DNA of 6,965 nt from Lachnospira sp. (GTDB taxonomy: Bacteria > Bacillota > Clostridia > Lachnospirales > Lachnospiraceae). Position numbers and translations under genes: made by a program. Below, one piece after another: positions 1 to 6,193 of this stretch. Where the stretch lies: the NCBI GenBank assembly GCA_017626275.1, contig JAGAJD010000006.1:1-6965 (forward strand), given 5' to 3'. The notes under the pieces were generated by a model. That model was given only the letters and a program-made list of their open reading frames with translations. It had not been told where the DNA came from and searched no databases. Positions within the stretch are counted from its first letter, which is position 1. Each line of letters opens with the position of its first letter.

Positions 1-282
1 AAATTCAATCGCCGCTCTCGCTCCGAGATATGAGCCGCCGATTCCGATAACCACGAGAACCTCTGAATCAGAACGAATCTTTTCAGCAGCCTTCTTGATT
101 CTTGCAAACTCTTCCTTATCATAATCAACCGGAAGATCTATCCAGCCAAGATAATCGTTACCCGCACCGCTCTTTGAAAGAAGAAGCTCTCTCGCACTTT
201 CCGTAATCGCCTTCATGGATTCAATCTCATGCGCTCCTACATACCCTTCAGTCTTTGAATAATCAAAACAAACCTGTCCCAT
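1..282 (-). CDS. pgi: Glucose-6-phosphate isomerase, N-terminal part (cut by window edge)
   Basis: Cytoplasmic glycolytic enzyme interconverting glucose-6-phosphate and fructose-6-phosphate. Only the first 94 codons are in the window; the frame is open to base 1. The translation starts [20 protein letters not shown]. Near residues 78-92 it reads [15 protein letters not shown], the phosphosugar-binding glycine-rich signature of the Pgi/SIS family, at the position expected for the roughly 450-residue Firmicute form. The ATG at 280-282 is preceded by an AAAGGGAG ribosome site (290-297) with 7 nt spacing, which fixes the start. It has its own promoter (319-347), so it is probably expressed independently of the membrane-protein gene just upstream. 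Identification is from sequence recognition. The catalytic residues further along lie outside the window. Confidence 0.96.
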   Translation of the reverse strand, partial: MGQVCFDYSKTEGYVGAHEIESMKAITESARELLLSKSGAGNDYLGWIDLPVDYDKEEFARIKKAAEKIRSDSEVLVVIGIGGSYLGARAAIEF

Positions 283-303
283 AACTGTTCTCCCTTTCAA
301 ATG

Positions 304-321
304 AATTAATATATATTAATT
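304..321. repeat. 18-bp perfect AT palindrome at the pgi transcription start
   Basis: The sequence AATTAATATATATTAATT is its own reverse complement. It overlaps the downstream half of the -10 box and the expected start point of the pgi promoter. It may be a regulator site or simply AT-rich promoter DNA that melts easily; composition alone makes such palindromes fairly likely. Confidence 0.5.
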
Positions 322-347
322 ATAAACATAAGTGCCTTTATTTTCAA
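319..347 (-). promoter_or_regulatory. Sigma-A type promoter for pgi
   Basis: On the minus strand a -35 box TTGAAA (342-347), a 17-base spacer and a perfect -10 box TATAAT (319-324) lie upstream of the pgi start. Transcription would begin near base 312, giving a leader of about 30 nt. The -35 box overlaps the TGA stop (344-346) of the upstream gene. Confidence 0.8.
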
Positions 348-931
348 GATAAATGTCCTTTTGCTGCACAAATTTTCTCATATCTTTTATTCATTTTTAC
401 AAATTCACTGGCAGCTTTTCCCTTTAGCTTGGAAGCCATAACTTTTCCTGCCTGACTTCGCACTGCACCGCTGTTTTCGAGATAATCAACCAGCTCCACA
501 ACAGTATCTTTAAAATACCCCTTTGCATCTGTAAGCCTGTCCATAAAGTGCAGCCCCACACAGCACATTGCCGCCACTGCCACGCAGATATAGATTTCAT
601 CAGTATTTCCTTTTAAAATAATGCCGGAGAAAATTCCAAGCAAAACGATTATATACTTAAATGAGCCGGCAAGCCGTTCCCATTCCTTTAGCCGTAATCC
701 ACAGATTTTTTCGCTTTCGAGTATTTTTTCCACAAACACTTCCACGTTATTAACTGATATATCCAGTTTTCTGCAATCGTCGTATTTTTGTATAACCTTG
801 CGTATTACATGTACTCTGCGTGTTCCGCTTCTTATGTCGTTAATCATCATGCAGCAATACTTAAACAATGACAGCCAGACCACCATTCCCCCAACAAATA
901 ATGCCACAATCATTATAACAACAGCCCTCAC
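344..931 (-). CDS. Uncharacterised membrane protein with three predicted helices
   Basis: A 195-residue protein with no function I can name. Hydrophobic segments lie at about residues 3-23, 91-107 and 112-129. Between the first and second is a charged, probably cytoplasmic region (31-88) containing NVEVFVEKIL and a nearby LKEWERLAG stretch. The last 65 residues are basic and hydrophilic. From memory, clostridial genomes carry an uncharacterised membrane family with a similar NVE-F-EK ... WE pattern, but I cannot verify membership. The start is GTG at 929-931, chosen because a perfect AGGAGG (938-943) sits 6 nt upstream. It lies between the mtnN terminator and pgi, apparently as a single-gene unit. 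Its own promoter is uncertain: a TATAAT occurs on the minus strand in the AT-rich 972-984 region but lacks a good -35 box at normal spacing. Confidence 0.8.
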   Translation of the reverse strand: MRAVVIMIVALFVGGMVVWLSLFKYCCMMINDIRSGTRRVHVIRKVIQKYDDCRKLDISVNNVEVFVEKILESEKICGLRLKEWERLAGSFKYIIVLLGIFSGIILKGNTDEIYICVAVAAMCCVGLHFMDRLTDAKGYFKDTVVELVDYLENSGAVRSQAGKVMASKLKGKAASEFVKMNKRYEKICAAKGHLS

Positions 932-1050
932 CTGATTCCTCCTTTTTACTTTTCTGACTTTGATATTATATTATCGCATAAATGCTAATTTTTAAAGCAC
1001 TTCTGCAAAGAATCGTTCGTCAAAATGTGAGCCAAATTTCTTCTATTATA

Positions 1051-1090
1051 CAAAAATAAGGAGAATCCGCCAAATTATGACAGATTCTCC
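1051..1090 (-). terminator. Rho-independent terminator after mtnN
   Basis: Read on the minus strand, an 8-bp perfect stem GGAGAATC / GATTCTCC (1083-1090 with 1060-1067) with a 15-nt loop is followed by TTATTTTTG. It begins 16 nt after the mtnN stop codon. The T-rich side shows it works in the minus direction, ending the mtnN transcript and separating it from the membrane-protein gene downstream. Confidence 0.85.
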
Positions 1091-1106
1091 CGTTATATTT
1101 ATTAGT

Positions 1107-1799
1107 TTATATTCTTGCCACAAACTCCTTAAGCAGCAGCACCGAATTGTGAATTGCCTGTTTCTCAAATGCAGGATAATCCATCGTTGCACTGTCGTCG
1201 GCTTTGTCTGAAATCGCACGAAGAATCACAAACGGGACTTTATTTAAATATGCCGCCTGCGCAATAGCTGCTCCCTCCATCTCTGTACAGAAACCGTTAA
1301 AATTATCACTTATCTTTGTCTTTACTTCCTTATCGGAAATAAACTGGTCTCCACTTACAATACGTCCAACATGAACTCCAACCTGCGGAATTACCTTTTC
1401 ACAGCTCTCCTTTGCAAGCTTTATCAGCCTCTCATCTGCCTTAAATGACAGTGTATCCATTCTCGGAATCTGTCCCAACTCATATCCAAAACCTGTTGCG
1501 TCCATATCATGATGAAGTACGTCATCTGATATAACCACATCTGTAATATCAATTTCATTCTTTAAAGAACCGGCAATCCCCGTATTAATTACTGCGTCAA
1601 CGCCAAAATCATCTACAAGAATCTGTGTGCAGACTGCCGCATTTACCTTTCCTATTCCGCTTCTTACAACGACAGCGTCCTTACCGTTTAACTTTCCTGC
1701 TTTAAAGGTCATCTGAGCCTTCGTCTCCTCTCTCTCGACCTCCATAGCAGCAACAATCTGTTCTACCTCTTCGTCCATTGCTCCAATAATTCCAATCAT
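1107..1799 (-). CDS. mtnN: 5'-methylthioadenosine/S-adenosylhomocysteine nucleosidase
   Basis: Cytoplasmic enzyme that splits adenine from methylthioadenosine and S-adenosylhomocysteine. This clears by-products of methylation and polyamine synthesis and, where LuxS is present, feeds AI-2 formation. The 230-residue length matches the family (E. coli 232). The N-terminus MIGIIGAMDEEVE carries the general-acid-type Glu (E11, equivalent to E. coli E12). NTGIAGSL (about 72-79) is the conserved glycine-rich segment, CTEMEGAAIAQ (171-181) gives the Met-Glu that contacts the ribose, and RAISDKAD (194-201) holds the catalytic Asp198. The frame is open for ten more codons upstream, but the ATG at 1797-1799 has AGGAGG (1807-1812) 7 nt before it and gives the family-typical N-terminus. 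A terminator follows. A 73-base gap separates it from the small-gene cassette upstream; I see no convincing promoter or terminator there. Confidence 0.97.
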   Translation of the reverse strand: MIGIIGAMDEEVEQIVAAMEVEREETKAQMTFKAGKLNGKDAVVVRSGIGKVNAAVCTQILVDDFGVDAVINTGIAGSLKNEIDITDVVISDDVLHHDMDATGFGYELGQIPRMDTLSFKADERLIKLAKESCEKVIPQVGVHVGRIVSGDQFISDKEVKTKISDNFNGFCTEMEGAAIAQAAYLNKVPFVILRAISDKADDSATMDYPAFEKQAIHNSVLLLKEFVARI

Positions 1800-1872
1800 T
1801 TTAATTCCTCCTGTAATAATCCTTTCCATCTCATTATTAATTATTTTGTTTCATAACAGCTCTCAGTCGTTT

Positions 1873-2154
1873 TTATTTGTCTCCGTAGAATCCCGTATCT
1901 GCTATTTCTAACCATTTTAGATACATCTCTCTATAATGCTCTTTAATAAATTCTCTTATTTTTCTAATCTCACGCTCTTTAAGATTTCCCTGTTTTTCTA
2001 CGGTAGTATCTCCATTACTTTTAACAAAAAATTTTGCTGAGCCTGCTTCTGTTAATTTCCTATCACTTGCGTGTACATGCATCGCCTCTATTACGCAGCT
2101 TGCTGTATAATACAAATAATAACCACACACCTTAAACTCATAATATTTCGGCAT
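1873..2154 (-). CDS. DUF4160-family small protein
   Basis: A 93-residue protein matching the DUF4160 pattern. It starts MPKYYEFKVCGYYLYY (compare the family's MP--FRF-GY-F-FY), then has an HVH motif (H26, H28) after a hydrophobic stretch, then AKFFV. A charged C-terminal helix (about 57-82) contains LKEREIRKIREFIKEH. The family's function is not established; from memory it is often found beside a second small protein such as DUF2442, so a toxin-antitoxin-like role has been suspected. The frame continues 20 codons upstream, but the ATG at 2152-2154 has GGAGG (2161-2165) 6 nt before it and fits the family start. That ribosome site lies inside the last codons of the upstream gene, whose stop is one base before this ATG, so translation is likely coupled. 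Codons are AT-rich: bases 1921-1980 hold 16 G+C of 60. Confidence 0.85.
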   Translation of the reverse strand: MPKYYEFKVCGYYLYYTASCVIEAMHVHASDRKLTEAGSAKFFVKSNGDTTVEKQGNLKEREIRKIREFIKEHYREMYLKWLEIADTGFYGDK

Positions 2155-2155
2155 T

Positions 2156-2377
2156 TTATTCCTCCATAAATTGTTTATTGCGAATGTAATAATCCATAAC
2201 AATCCCGTTCTCAATATCGTCCATATTAGTCTCTACAATTTTGTCATTTAAAATAACCGCTGCATGATTTATGCAATTAAGATTAAGTACACGCACCCAT
2301 TCGTTATCTTTTGTAAAAGCATATCCATTGATAATCATATCCGCCTTATCTGCAATATCTTTAATATCAAGCTGCAT
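2156..2377 (-). CDS. Small protein of unknown function, middle gene of the cassette
   Basis: A 73-residue soluble acidic protein with no signal or membrane segment. Recognisable stretches are NEWVRVLNL, NHAAVILNDKIVETNMDDIENG and a hydrophobic-aromatic C-terminus MDYYIRNKQFMEE. The regular spacing suggests a small alpha/beta fold. I do not recognise a characterised family. The start is ambiguous: ATG at 2375-2377 has AAGGA 6 nt upstream, whereas TTG at 2381-2383 has a perfect AGGAGG (2390-2395) 6 nt upstream. The product differs by only two residues. It overlaps the end of the upstream gene by 11 (ATG) or 17 (TTG) bases, and its last codons supply the ribosome site of the DUF4160 gene. The tight packing supports a real co-translated gene. 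Bases 2221-2280 hold 17 G+C of 60. Confidence 0.75.
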   Translation of the reverse strand: MQLDIKDIADKADMIINGYAFTKDNEWVRVLNLNCINHAAVILNDKIVETNMDDIENGIVMDYYIRNKQFMEE

Positions 2378-2639
2378 ATTCAATCCTTACCTCCTTTATA
2401 GGCTCTAAAAAAGCATCTGTATCATAATATAGATTCTGAAGTATTGGAATCAGGTCAATATATTCCTCTACCTCACCCAGATTCTTGTATTTTGCCATCA
2501 CCACCAAATATCCATGATCCCACTCAACAACTTTAGTATACTTTTCCAGCTTTGAAGATGTAACAAAACGTATTATTTGATTATTAAATTCAAATATTGT
2601 ATATTCTCCTCTGTTCCTAAGAATTGCATAATTATTCAT
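2367..2639 (-). CDS. Small protein of unknown function, first gene of the cassette
   Basis: A 90-residue soluble protein starting MNNYAILRNRGEYTIFEFNN. It alternates beta-like stretches (YTIFEF, QIIRFV, GYLVVMAKY) with a final segment EEYIDLIPILQNLY ... FLEPIKEVRI. The pattern suggests a compact beta-rich domain followed by a short helix. I do not recognise a characterised family. I chose the ATG at 2637-2639, which has AAAGGA about 12 nt upstream; a GTG nine codons further up (2664-2666) is in frame but lacks a ribosome site. It is the first gene of the three-gene AT-rich cassette, 53 bases after the lipoprotein stop, with no clear promoter or terminator in that gap, so read-through from the Dlt-like operon is possible. 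Bases 2581-2640 hold only 13 G+C of 60. Confidence 0.75.
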   Translation of the reverse strand: MNNYAILRNRGEYTIFEFNNQIIRFVTSSKLEKYTKVVEWDHGYLVVMAKYKNLGEVEEYIDLIPILQNLYYDTDAFLEPIKEVRIEYAA

Positions 2640-2692
2640 AATATCTTTACATCCTTTCACATTCACACTAAAACCAGCAGTTATATTGTCTA

Positions 2693-3202
2693 TTAATCAG
2701 TAATAAGCCAATACTTAATCGACATAACCCTGTCATTCTGTATAATAAATGTAAGCTTCATATTATCCTTCACATACGCATAAGTGTCTCCTGAAAGTGC
2801 ATAATGCGTGCCGTATTTGTCCGTGACTGTCGTAAGTGAATCTCCAAGCTTAATTCCCTCCGCCGTCTTTACCGTATCGTCCTCAAGATTAATTGTATAA
2901 ATGTACTTTTTACCATTCTTTTTATATGTCTGTATCGTAAAACCGTCATAATAATAGAAAATTTCCTTACCCTCAAATGCACAGCTCACAGCCTCATAAG
3001 TTCCGCCTGACGGTTCTCCAAGTCTTGCAAGCACAGTATCTGCCTCCTCATTAATATATATCTTTCCCGCTCCGCTTTCAAAATAATAGCCACCGTTTTG
3101 AACGCCTGTATTTTTACTGCTGCCAGCAGCTTCACCTACTGCACACGAACAAAAAACAAAGGCGGCTGCTATACAGATTACTGCCGCAAAATATTTTTTC
3201 AT
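2693..3202 (-). CDS. Small lipoprotein of unknown function ending the Dlt-like operon
   Basis: A 169-residue exported lipoprotein. Residues 1-20 form a lipoprotein signal: MKKYF, a hydrophobic core of Ala, Val and Ile, then FCSC with Cys20 the likely lipidated residue (Ser at -1). A short linker follows, rich in Ala, Gly and Ser. The mature part seems to hold two similar halves. One starts INEEADTVLARLGEPSG (50-66) and leads into IFYYYDGFTIQTY; the other starts KLGDSLTTVTDKYG (118-131) and leads into AYVKDNMKLTFII. The G-D-S---V---YG pattern recalls small SmpA/BamE-like or BLIP-like domains, but this is only a resemblance. The ATG at 3200-3202 has AAAGGA (3210-3215) 7 nt upstream, placed within the last codons of the SGNH gene, so the two are probably translationally coupled. 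This ties it to cell-envelope modification. A longer in-frame reading up to 3394 merely overlaps the SGNH gene. Confidence 0.85.
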   Translation of the reverse strand: MKKYFAAVICIAAAFVFCSCAVGEAAGSSKNTGVQNGGYYFESGAGKIYINEEADTVLARLGEPSGGTYEAVSCAFEGKEIFYYYDGFTIQTYKKNGKKYIYTINLEDDTVKTAEGIKLGDSLTTVTDKYGTHYALSGDTYAYVKDNMKLTFIIQNDRVMSIKYWLITD

Positions 3203-3206
3203 TTCG

Positions 3207-4268
3207 TTATCCTTTCTGATTATTCCCGCTTTGCTCCGATTCCCGATACTTCTGCTCCTTTTCGGCTTCGTATGCACAAATCTTTTCTCTCCAAACCTCT
3301 GACAAAGCTTCATCTTTTCTATTATCCGATAATCCGCACTCCTGCACAAGAATTTTTCCAAAATATTTTGATAATTTTTCAGCCCCTTCGACATTCAAAT
3401 GCAGTCCTGCATCATAGGTATCCGTTGTCAGGTCTATCCCTGCCTCGTCCATAGTCTCTAAAAAATTATAATACAACAAATCATTTTTGTCTGCATATTC
3501 TTCTATCTGTTTTTCCCACTGCTCATACCACACGGGATAAATCGTCGGCGCTTTCATTAACACAAGCTTTATTCCGTTTTCCCTGCAAATGTCAGTGATT
3601 TTCTCAAGATATTGCCACGCATTTTCACCAAATGAATAATTGTCGAGAATTTCAGTCTTTGGCATAGTTGTAACCGGCTTTGTTCCAACCTGCATAAGAT
3701 ATCCGTTATGCGAGACTGTATCTCTTGAAAACATATAACGAAAATCCTCTTTTGTCAATTCGCTCCAACGTGAATGAAATCTAAGCAAAGGAAAAACATA
3801 GCTTGCAAAATTCTCATCTCCAGTCATGGACACCTTAACAGATTGAGCCTTAGATGACGACCACTTCATTCCGTCTAAGGTCATGCGGTTATACGCTTCA
3901 TTCTGCGGCTCATTATATTTCATTGAAAGCACATTAAACACGACAACGTCAGGCTTTTCATATTTTAATGTCTCCTCCAGCAGATAATATGACTGCCATA
4001 CAAGCTGCTGCGCACTGCCTCTTATATAACTTGTGATTCCGTATTCCTCCCATAATGTCACAGGCGAAATATTTTCATACACCTCACAGTCGCCAATAAA
4101 TATCACATCATGCTTCGTTGTTTCCCTATAATATTCCTGAATTAATGCGCCCTCACGCACTCCCGACATATATTTGGGAACAAGCAGCGCCTGAAAAAGA
4201 AAGAGGACTAAAAATGTAAATGCAATCATAAGTACGGCTGCCGCCGCTGTCTTCGTTCGTCTTTTCAT
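3207..4268 (-). CDS. DltD-like SGNH-type membrane-anchored protein with Cys at the nucleophile position
   Basis: A 353-residue protein with one N-terminal membrane anchor (about residues 8-30) and the rest predicted outside the cell. SGNH landmarks appear in order: FIGDCEVYENISP (57-69) is block I with GDC instead of GDS; RGSAQQ (83-88) supplies the block II Gly84; VFNVLSMKY (110-118) supplies Asn112; YDAGLHLNVEGAEKLS (285-300) is block V with His290. The usual DxxH Asp position (287) is Ala, with an Asp one place earlier (286). A charged Lys/Glu-rich tail covers roughly 316-353. By analogy with DltD it would act with the MBOAT protein to transfer or trim acyl groups on a surface polymer. Whether it is a cysteine-type esterase, a transferase or a non-catalytic partner is open. 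The AGGAGG (4280-4285) is 11 nt from the ATG, slightly far. The 3' end carries the ribosome site of the lipoprotein gene. Confidence 0.88.
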   Translation of the reverse strand: MKRRTKTAAAAVLMIAFTFLVLFLFQALLVPKYMSGVREGALIQEYYRETTKHDVIFIGDCEVYENISPVTLWEEYGITSYIRGSAQQLVWQSYYLLEETLKYEKPDVVVFNVLSMKYNEPQNEAYNRMTLDGMKWSSSKAQSVKVSMTGDENFASYVFPLLRFHSRWSELTKEDFRYMFSRDTVSHNGYLMQVGTKPVTTMPKTEILDNYSFGENAWQYLEKITDICRENGIKLVLMKAPTIYPVWYEQWEKQIEEYADKNDLLYYNFLETMDEAGIDLTTDTYDAGLHLNVEGAEKLSKYFGKILVQECGLSDNRKDEALSEVWREKICAYEAEKEQKYRESEQSGNNQKG

Positions 4269-4321
4269 TTCAGCTTAATCCTCCTTTCTGCTGACGCATT
4301 ATAAATGATACCTCTTCCGTT

Positions 4322-5917
4322 CTAAAACTGATTGTATATAAACTGATTTGCATCATATCCTATTCCATATGCGCCAAAAATAATTATCGCAACGAGCAGA
4401 AATAAAACCGCAAAATACTGCACAACAACAGACTTTTCATACAGCCGTTCCCTTACGCTTCCTTTTCTTTGAAGCATGCTGACCATAAATAAAAGCATCA
4501 CGCCCAGACCAACAACAGCATAATCATAAACTGTAATTCCAAGCGTGAGCAGTCCGCCGCCAAGCACGCTGCCTATGTTAAAACGGGTAAACATTGTGCT
4601 AAACATACAAAATGTCATAGGCACATTTCTGTAACAGTCGAGAAGCCGAAGCACCGACATAAGCAAAATTGTTCTTATAATTTGAAAGCATTTGTAGCCG
4701 CATTTGTCTTTAAGCTTCGGAAACTTTGCATGAAATTTCTCATAAAGCGGGCGGCACTCCTGTGAAATAAGAATCACAGTGCAGTTAAGAAGTCCCCAAA
4801 CAATAAAATTCCAGCTTGCGCCATGCCATATGCCTGTTGCAAACCAAACCGTAAACATAACAAGATATACAGGCAGCCTTCTCCCAACCGCCTCACCGAA
4901 ATGTTTTCTTGTAAATGTGGAAAGCTTCATTACCGGAACTGATGCCGACATCGGATAGTAAATATAATCCCTGAACCACGCTCCCATCGTGATATGCCAT
5001 CTCCGCCAGTACTCTGCGATACTCTTTGAAAAATACGGGCGCTCAAAATTTTCAGTCAGATTAATGCCAAGCACCTGCGCAATTCCTATCGTAATATCAA
5101 TGCCTCCCGTAAAATCCGCATAAAGCTCTACCGCATAAAATATCATTCCTAAGAATACATAAAAGCCGTAATATTCTGAAGGCTGACCGATAATTGTATT
5201 TACCGCAACCAGTATTCTGTCTGCAATGACAAGCTTTTTAAAATATCCCCAGAGAATACGCTCCACTCCGAACAAAACATTCTTAAACACAAAATTATGC
5301 TCTTTATACAGCGTTTCTTTAAGCTCCCCAAAACGGCTTATAGGTCCCTGAATAAGCTGCGGAAAAAATGACACAAACAATGCCATTTTAAATATGTTTC
5401 GCTCTGCCTCTGCCTTGCCACGGTATACATCAATTACATACCCCATTGTCTGAAAGGTATAAAATGAAATTCCAAGCGGCAGCACAAAATCCGTATATGC
5501 AAGCACTCCATTTCCTGTAAATGCAGCGGCAATCCCGTTAATGTTGGCAATCGCAAAATTAGTATATTTAAGAATTGCAAGAATACCAATATTAATAAAT
5601 AAACAGTCAAGCAATATATTTCGTTTTCTTTTTTTGACCTGCTTTTTGTAGGCTTTTCTCTCTTCCTTTGTCCAGATTCCCTTTTGTGACTGTATGCAAT
5701 TGTCTGCCTTTTTTTGCAGCCTGTCCATACAGACCGTCGCTGCATAAGATGTCACAATGGTTACTCCCATAAACACCATTCCGCCGATACCTGCGCAGGC
5801 GTAAAAAAATACATTTGCAATAAGCAGCAGCTTCCACTGAAAGCGTTTCGGAACTATGTAATAAAGAACAAACACGCCCAGAATAAACAGAATAAATTCA
5901 AGTGATGTAAAAAGCAT
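4322..5917 (-). CDS. MBOAT-family O-acyltransferase (DltB/AlgI-like)
   Basis: A 531-residue polytopic membrane protein of the MBOAT family, which moves acyl groups from a cytoplasmic donor to an extracellular polymer. Seen in order: hydrophobic N-terminal helices (5-60); a basic cytoplasmic loop (about 65-100) with many Lys and Arg; LPLGISFYTFQTMGYVIDVY (146-165); FFPQLIQGPISRF (184-196); WRRWHITMGAWFRDYIYYP (304-322) with conserved His308; and TGIWHGASWN (361-370) with the likely catalytic His365. These match the two conserved histidines of AlgI and DltB. The last quarter holds further helices, usual in this longer AlgI-type branch. The start ATG at 5915-5917 follows the carrier-protein stop by 7 bases, so the pair is surely co-transcribed. 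The close linkage to a carrier protein and adenylation enzyme suggests the donor is a carrier-bound acyl or aminoacyl thioester, not acetyl-CoA. Confidence 0.95.
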   Translation of the reverse strand: MLFTSLEFILFILGVFVLYYIVPKRFQWKLLLIANVFFYACAGIGGMVFMGVTIVTSYAATVCMDRLQKKADNCIQSQKGIWTKEERKAYKKQVKKRKRNILLDCLFINIGILAILKYTNFAIANINGIAAAFTGNGVLAYTDFVLPLGISFYTFQTMGYVIDVYRGKAEAERNIFKMALFVSFFPQLIQGPISRFGELKETLYKEHNFVFKNVLFGVERILWGYFKKLVIADRILVAVNTIIGQPSEYYGFYVFLGMIFYAVELYADFTGGIDITIGIAQVLGINLTENFERPYFSKSIAEYWRRWHITMGAWFRDYIYYPMSASVPVMKLSTFTRKHFGEAVGRRLPVYLVMFTVWFATGIWHGASWNFIVWGLLNCTVILISQECRPLYEKFHAKFPKLKDKCGYKCFQIIRTILLMSVLRLLDCYRNVPMTFCMFSTMFTRFNIGSVLGGGLLTLGITVYDYAVVGLGVMLLFMVSMLQRKGSVRERLYEKSVVVQYFAVLFLLVAIIIFGAYGIGYDANQFIYNQF

Positions 5918-5924
5918 GCTTCAC

Positions 5925-6170
5925 CTATTCCTCATCGTCCAGCAGACGCTCAATCAAGGAGTAAATGGATTTTGCGGAATTAAAATTTTGCGCAATAATC
6001 TCGTCTGCCGGAATAATAACATCAAATTTTTCATGAATATCTGCAATCATAGTTATAAGATCAAATGAATCAAGAATTTTGTCATCTATCAATGCAGTAC
6101 ATTTTTCATAATCCACATCAGCGTGCAGATTTTTTAAAATATCAATAAGCTCGTCCAACCTGTTCTCCAT
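5925..6170 (-). CDS. Acyl/aminoacyl carrier protein (DltC-like)
   Basis: An 81-residue acidic carrier protein. The phosphopantetheine site is Ser35 in ILDSFDLI (32-39), where the common DSL is DSF. Around it the sequence predicts the four-helix bundle of the family: a first helix (about 4-15), the loop ALIDDKILD before Ser35, helix II after it, then DVIIPADEI and NFNSAKSIYSLIERLL. It would carry the group activated by the adjacent adenylation enzyme and present it to the MBOAT protein. The ATG at 6168-6170 gives MENRLDELIDIL. A TTG at 6156-6158, with GGAG 6 nt upstream, would give MDELIDIL and is a fair alternative. A 14-bp palindrome sits just before the ATG. Spacing is 23 bases to the ligase gene and 7 to the MBOAT gene. 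Confidence 0.92.
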   Translation of the reverse strand: MENRLDELIDILKNLHADVDYEKCTALIDDKILDSFDLITMIADIHEKFDVIIPADEIIAQNFNSAKSIYSLIERLLDDEE

Positions 6171-6173
6171 TCC

Positions 6174-6187
6174 GCCGCATATGCGGC
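6174..6187. repeat. Perfect 14-bp palindrome before the carrier-protein start
   Basis: GCCGCATATGCGGC is its own reverse complement. In RNA it would form a 5-bp GC-only stem with an AUAU loop. It lies between the ligase stop (6194-6196), where the only AGGA-type ribosome site is, and the carrier ATG, 3 bases beyond the palindrome. On the plus strand it is followed by TTTTT (6188-6192), but no plus-strand gene ends here. Confidence 0.7.
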
Positions 6188-6193
6188 TTTTTC

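Noticed and set aside
621..935. Plus-strand 104-codon open frame
   Set aside because: It is antisense to the well-supported membrane-protein gene, has a low-complexity Ser/Thr/Asn-rich translation, and lacks a ribosome site.
932..1050. Promoter for the membrane-protein gene
   Set aside because: A TATAAT is present on the minus strand, but no acceptable -35 box lies 16-18 bases upstream, so I did not list it.
2640..2692. Terminator or promoter between the lipoprotein gene and the small-gene cassette
   Set aside because: A TATAAC and an imperfect inverted repeat near the lipoprotein stop were seen, but there is no U-tract after the repeat and no -35 box at proper spacing.
3203..3394. Upstream extension of the lipoprotein frame
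   Set aside because: It overlaps the SGNH gene in another frame and would bury the lipoprotein signal peptide; the start at 3202 has its own ribosome site.
3098..3454. Plus-strand 118-codon open frame
   Set aside because: It is antisense to the lipoprotein and SGNH genes and shows no recognisable domain.
4270..4299. Nine-codon mini-ORF just before the SGNH gene, and a 5-bp inverted repeat (4270-4274 with 4290-4294) flanking its ribosome site
   Set aside because: Too short and too weak to separate from chance. It could shorten the 11-nt ribosome spacing, but nothing else supports it.
5434..5837. Short minus-strand frames inside the MBOAT gene
   Set aside because: They are alternative-frame shadows of conserved MBOAT coding sequence, with basic, unstructured translations.
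6174..6192. Palindrome plus T-run as a plus-strand terminator
   Set aside because: No plus-strand gene ends here, and the T-run is on the wrong side for minus-strand transcription.
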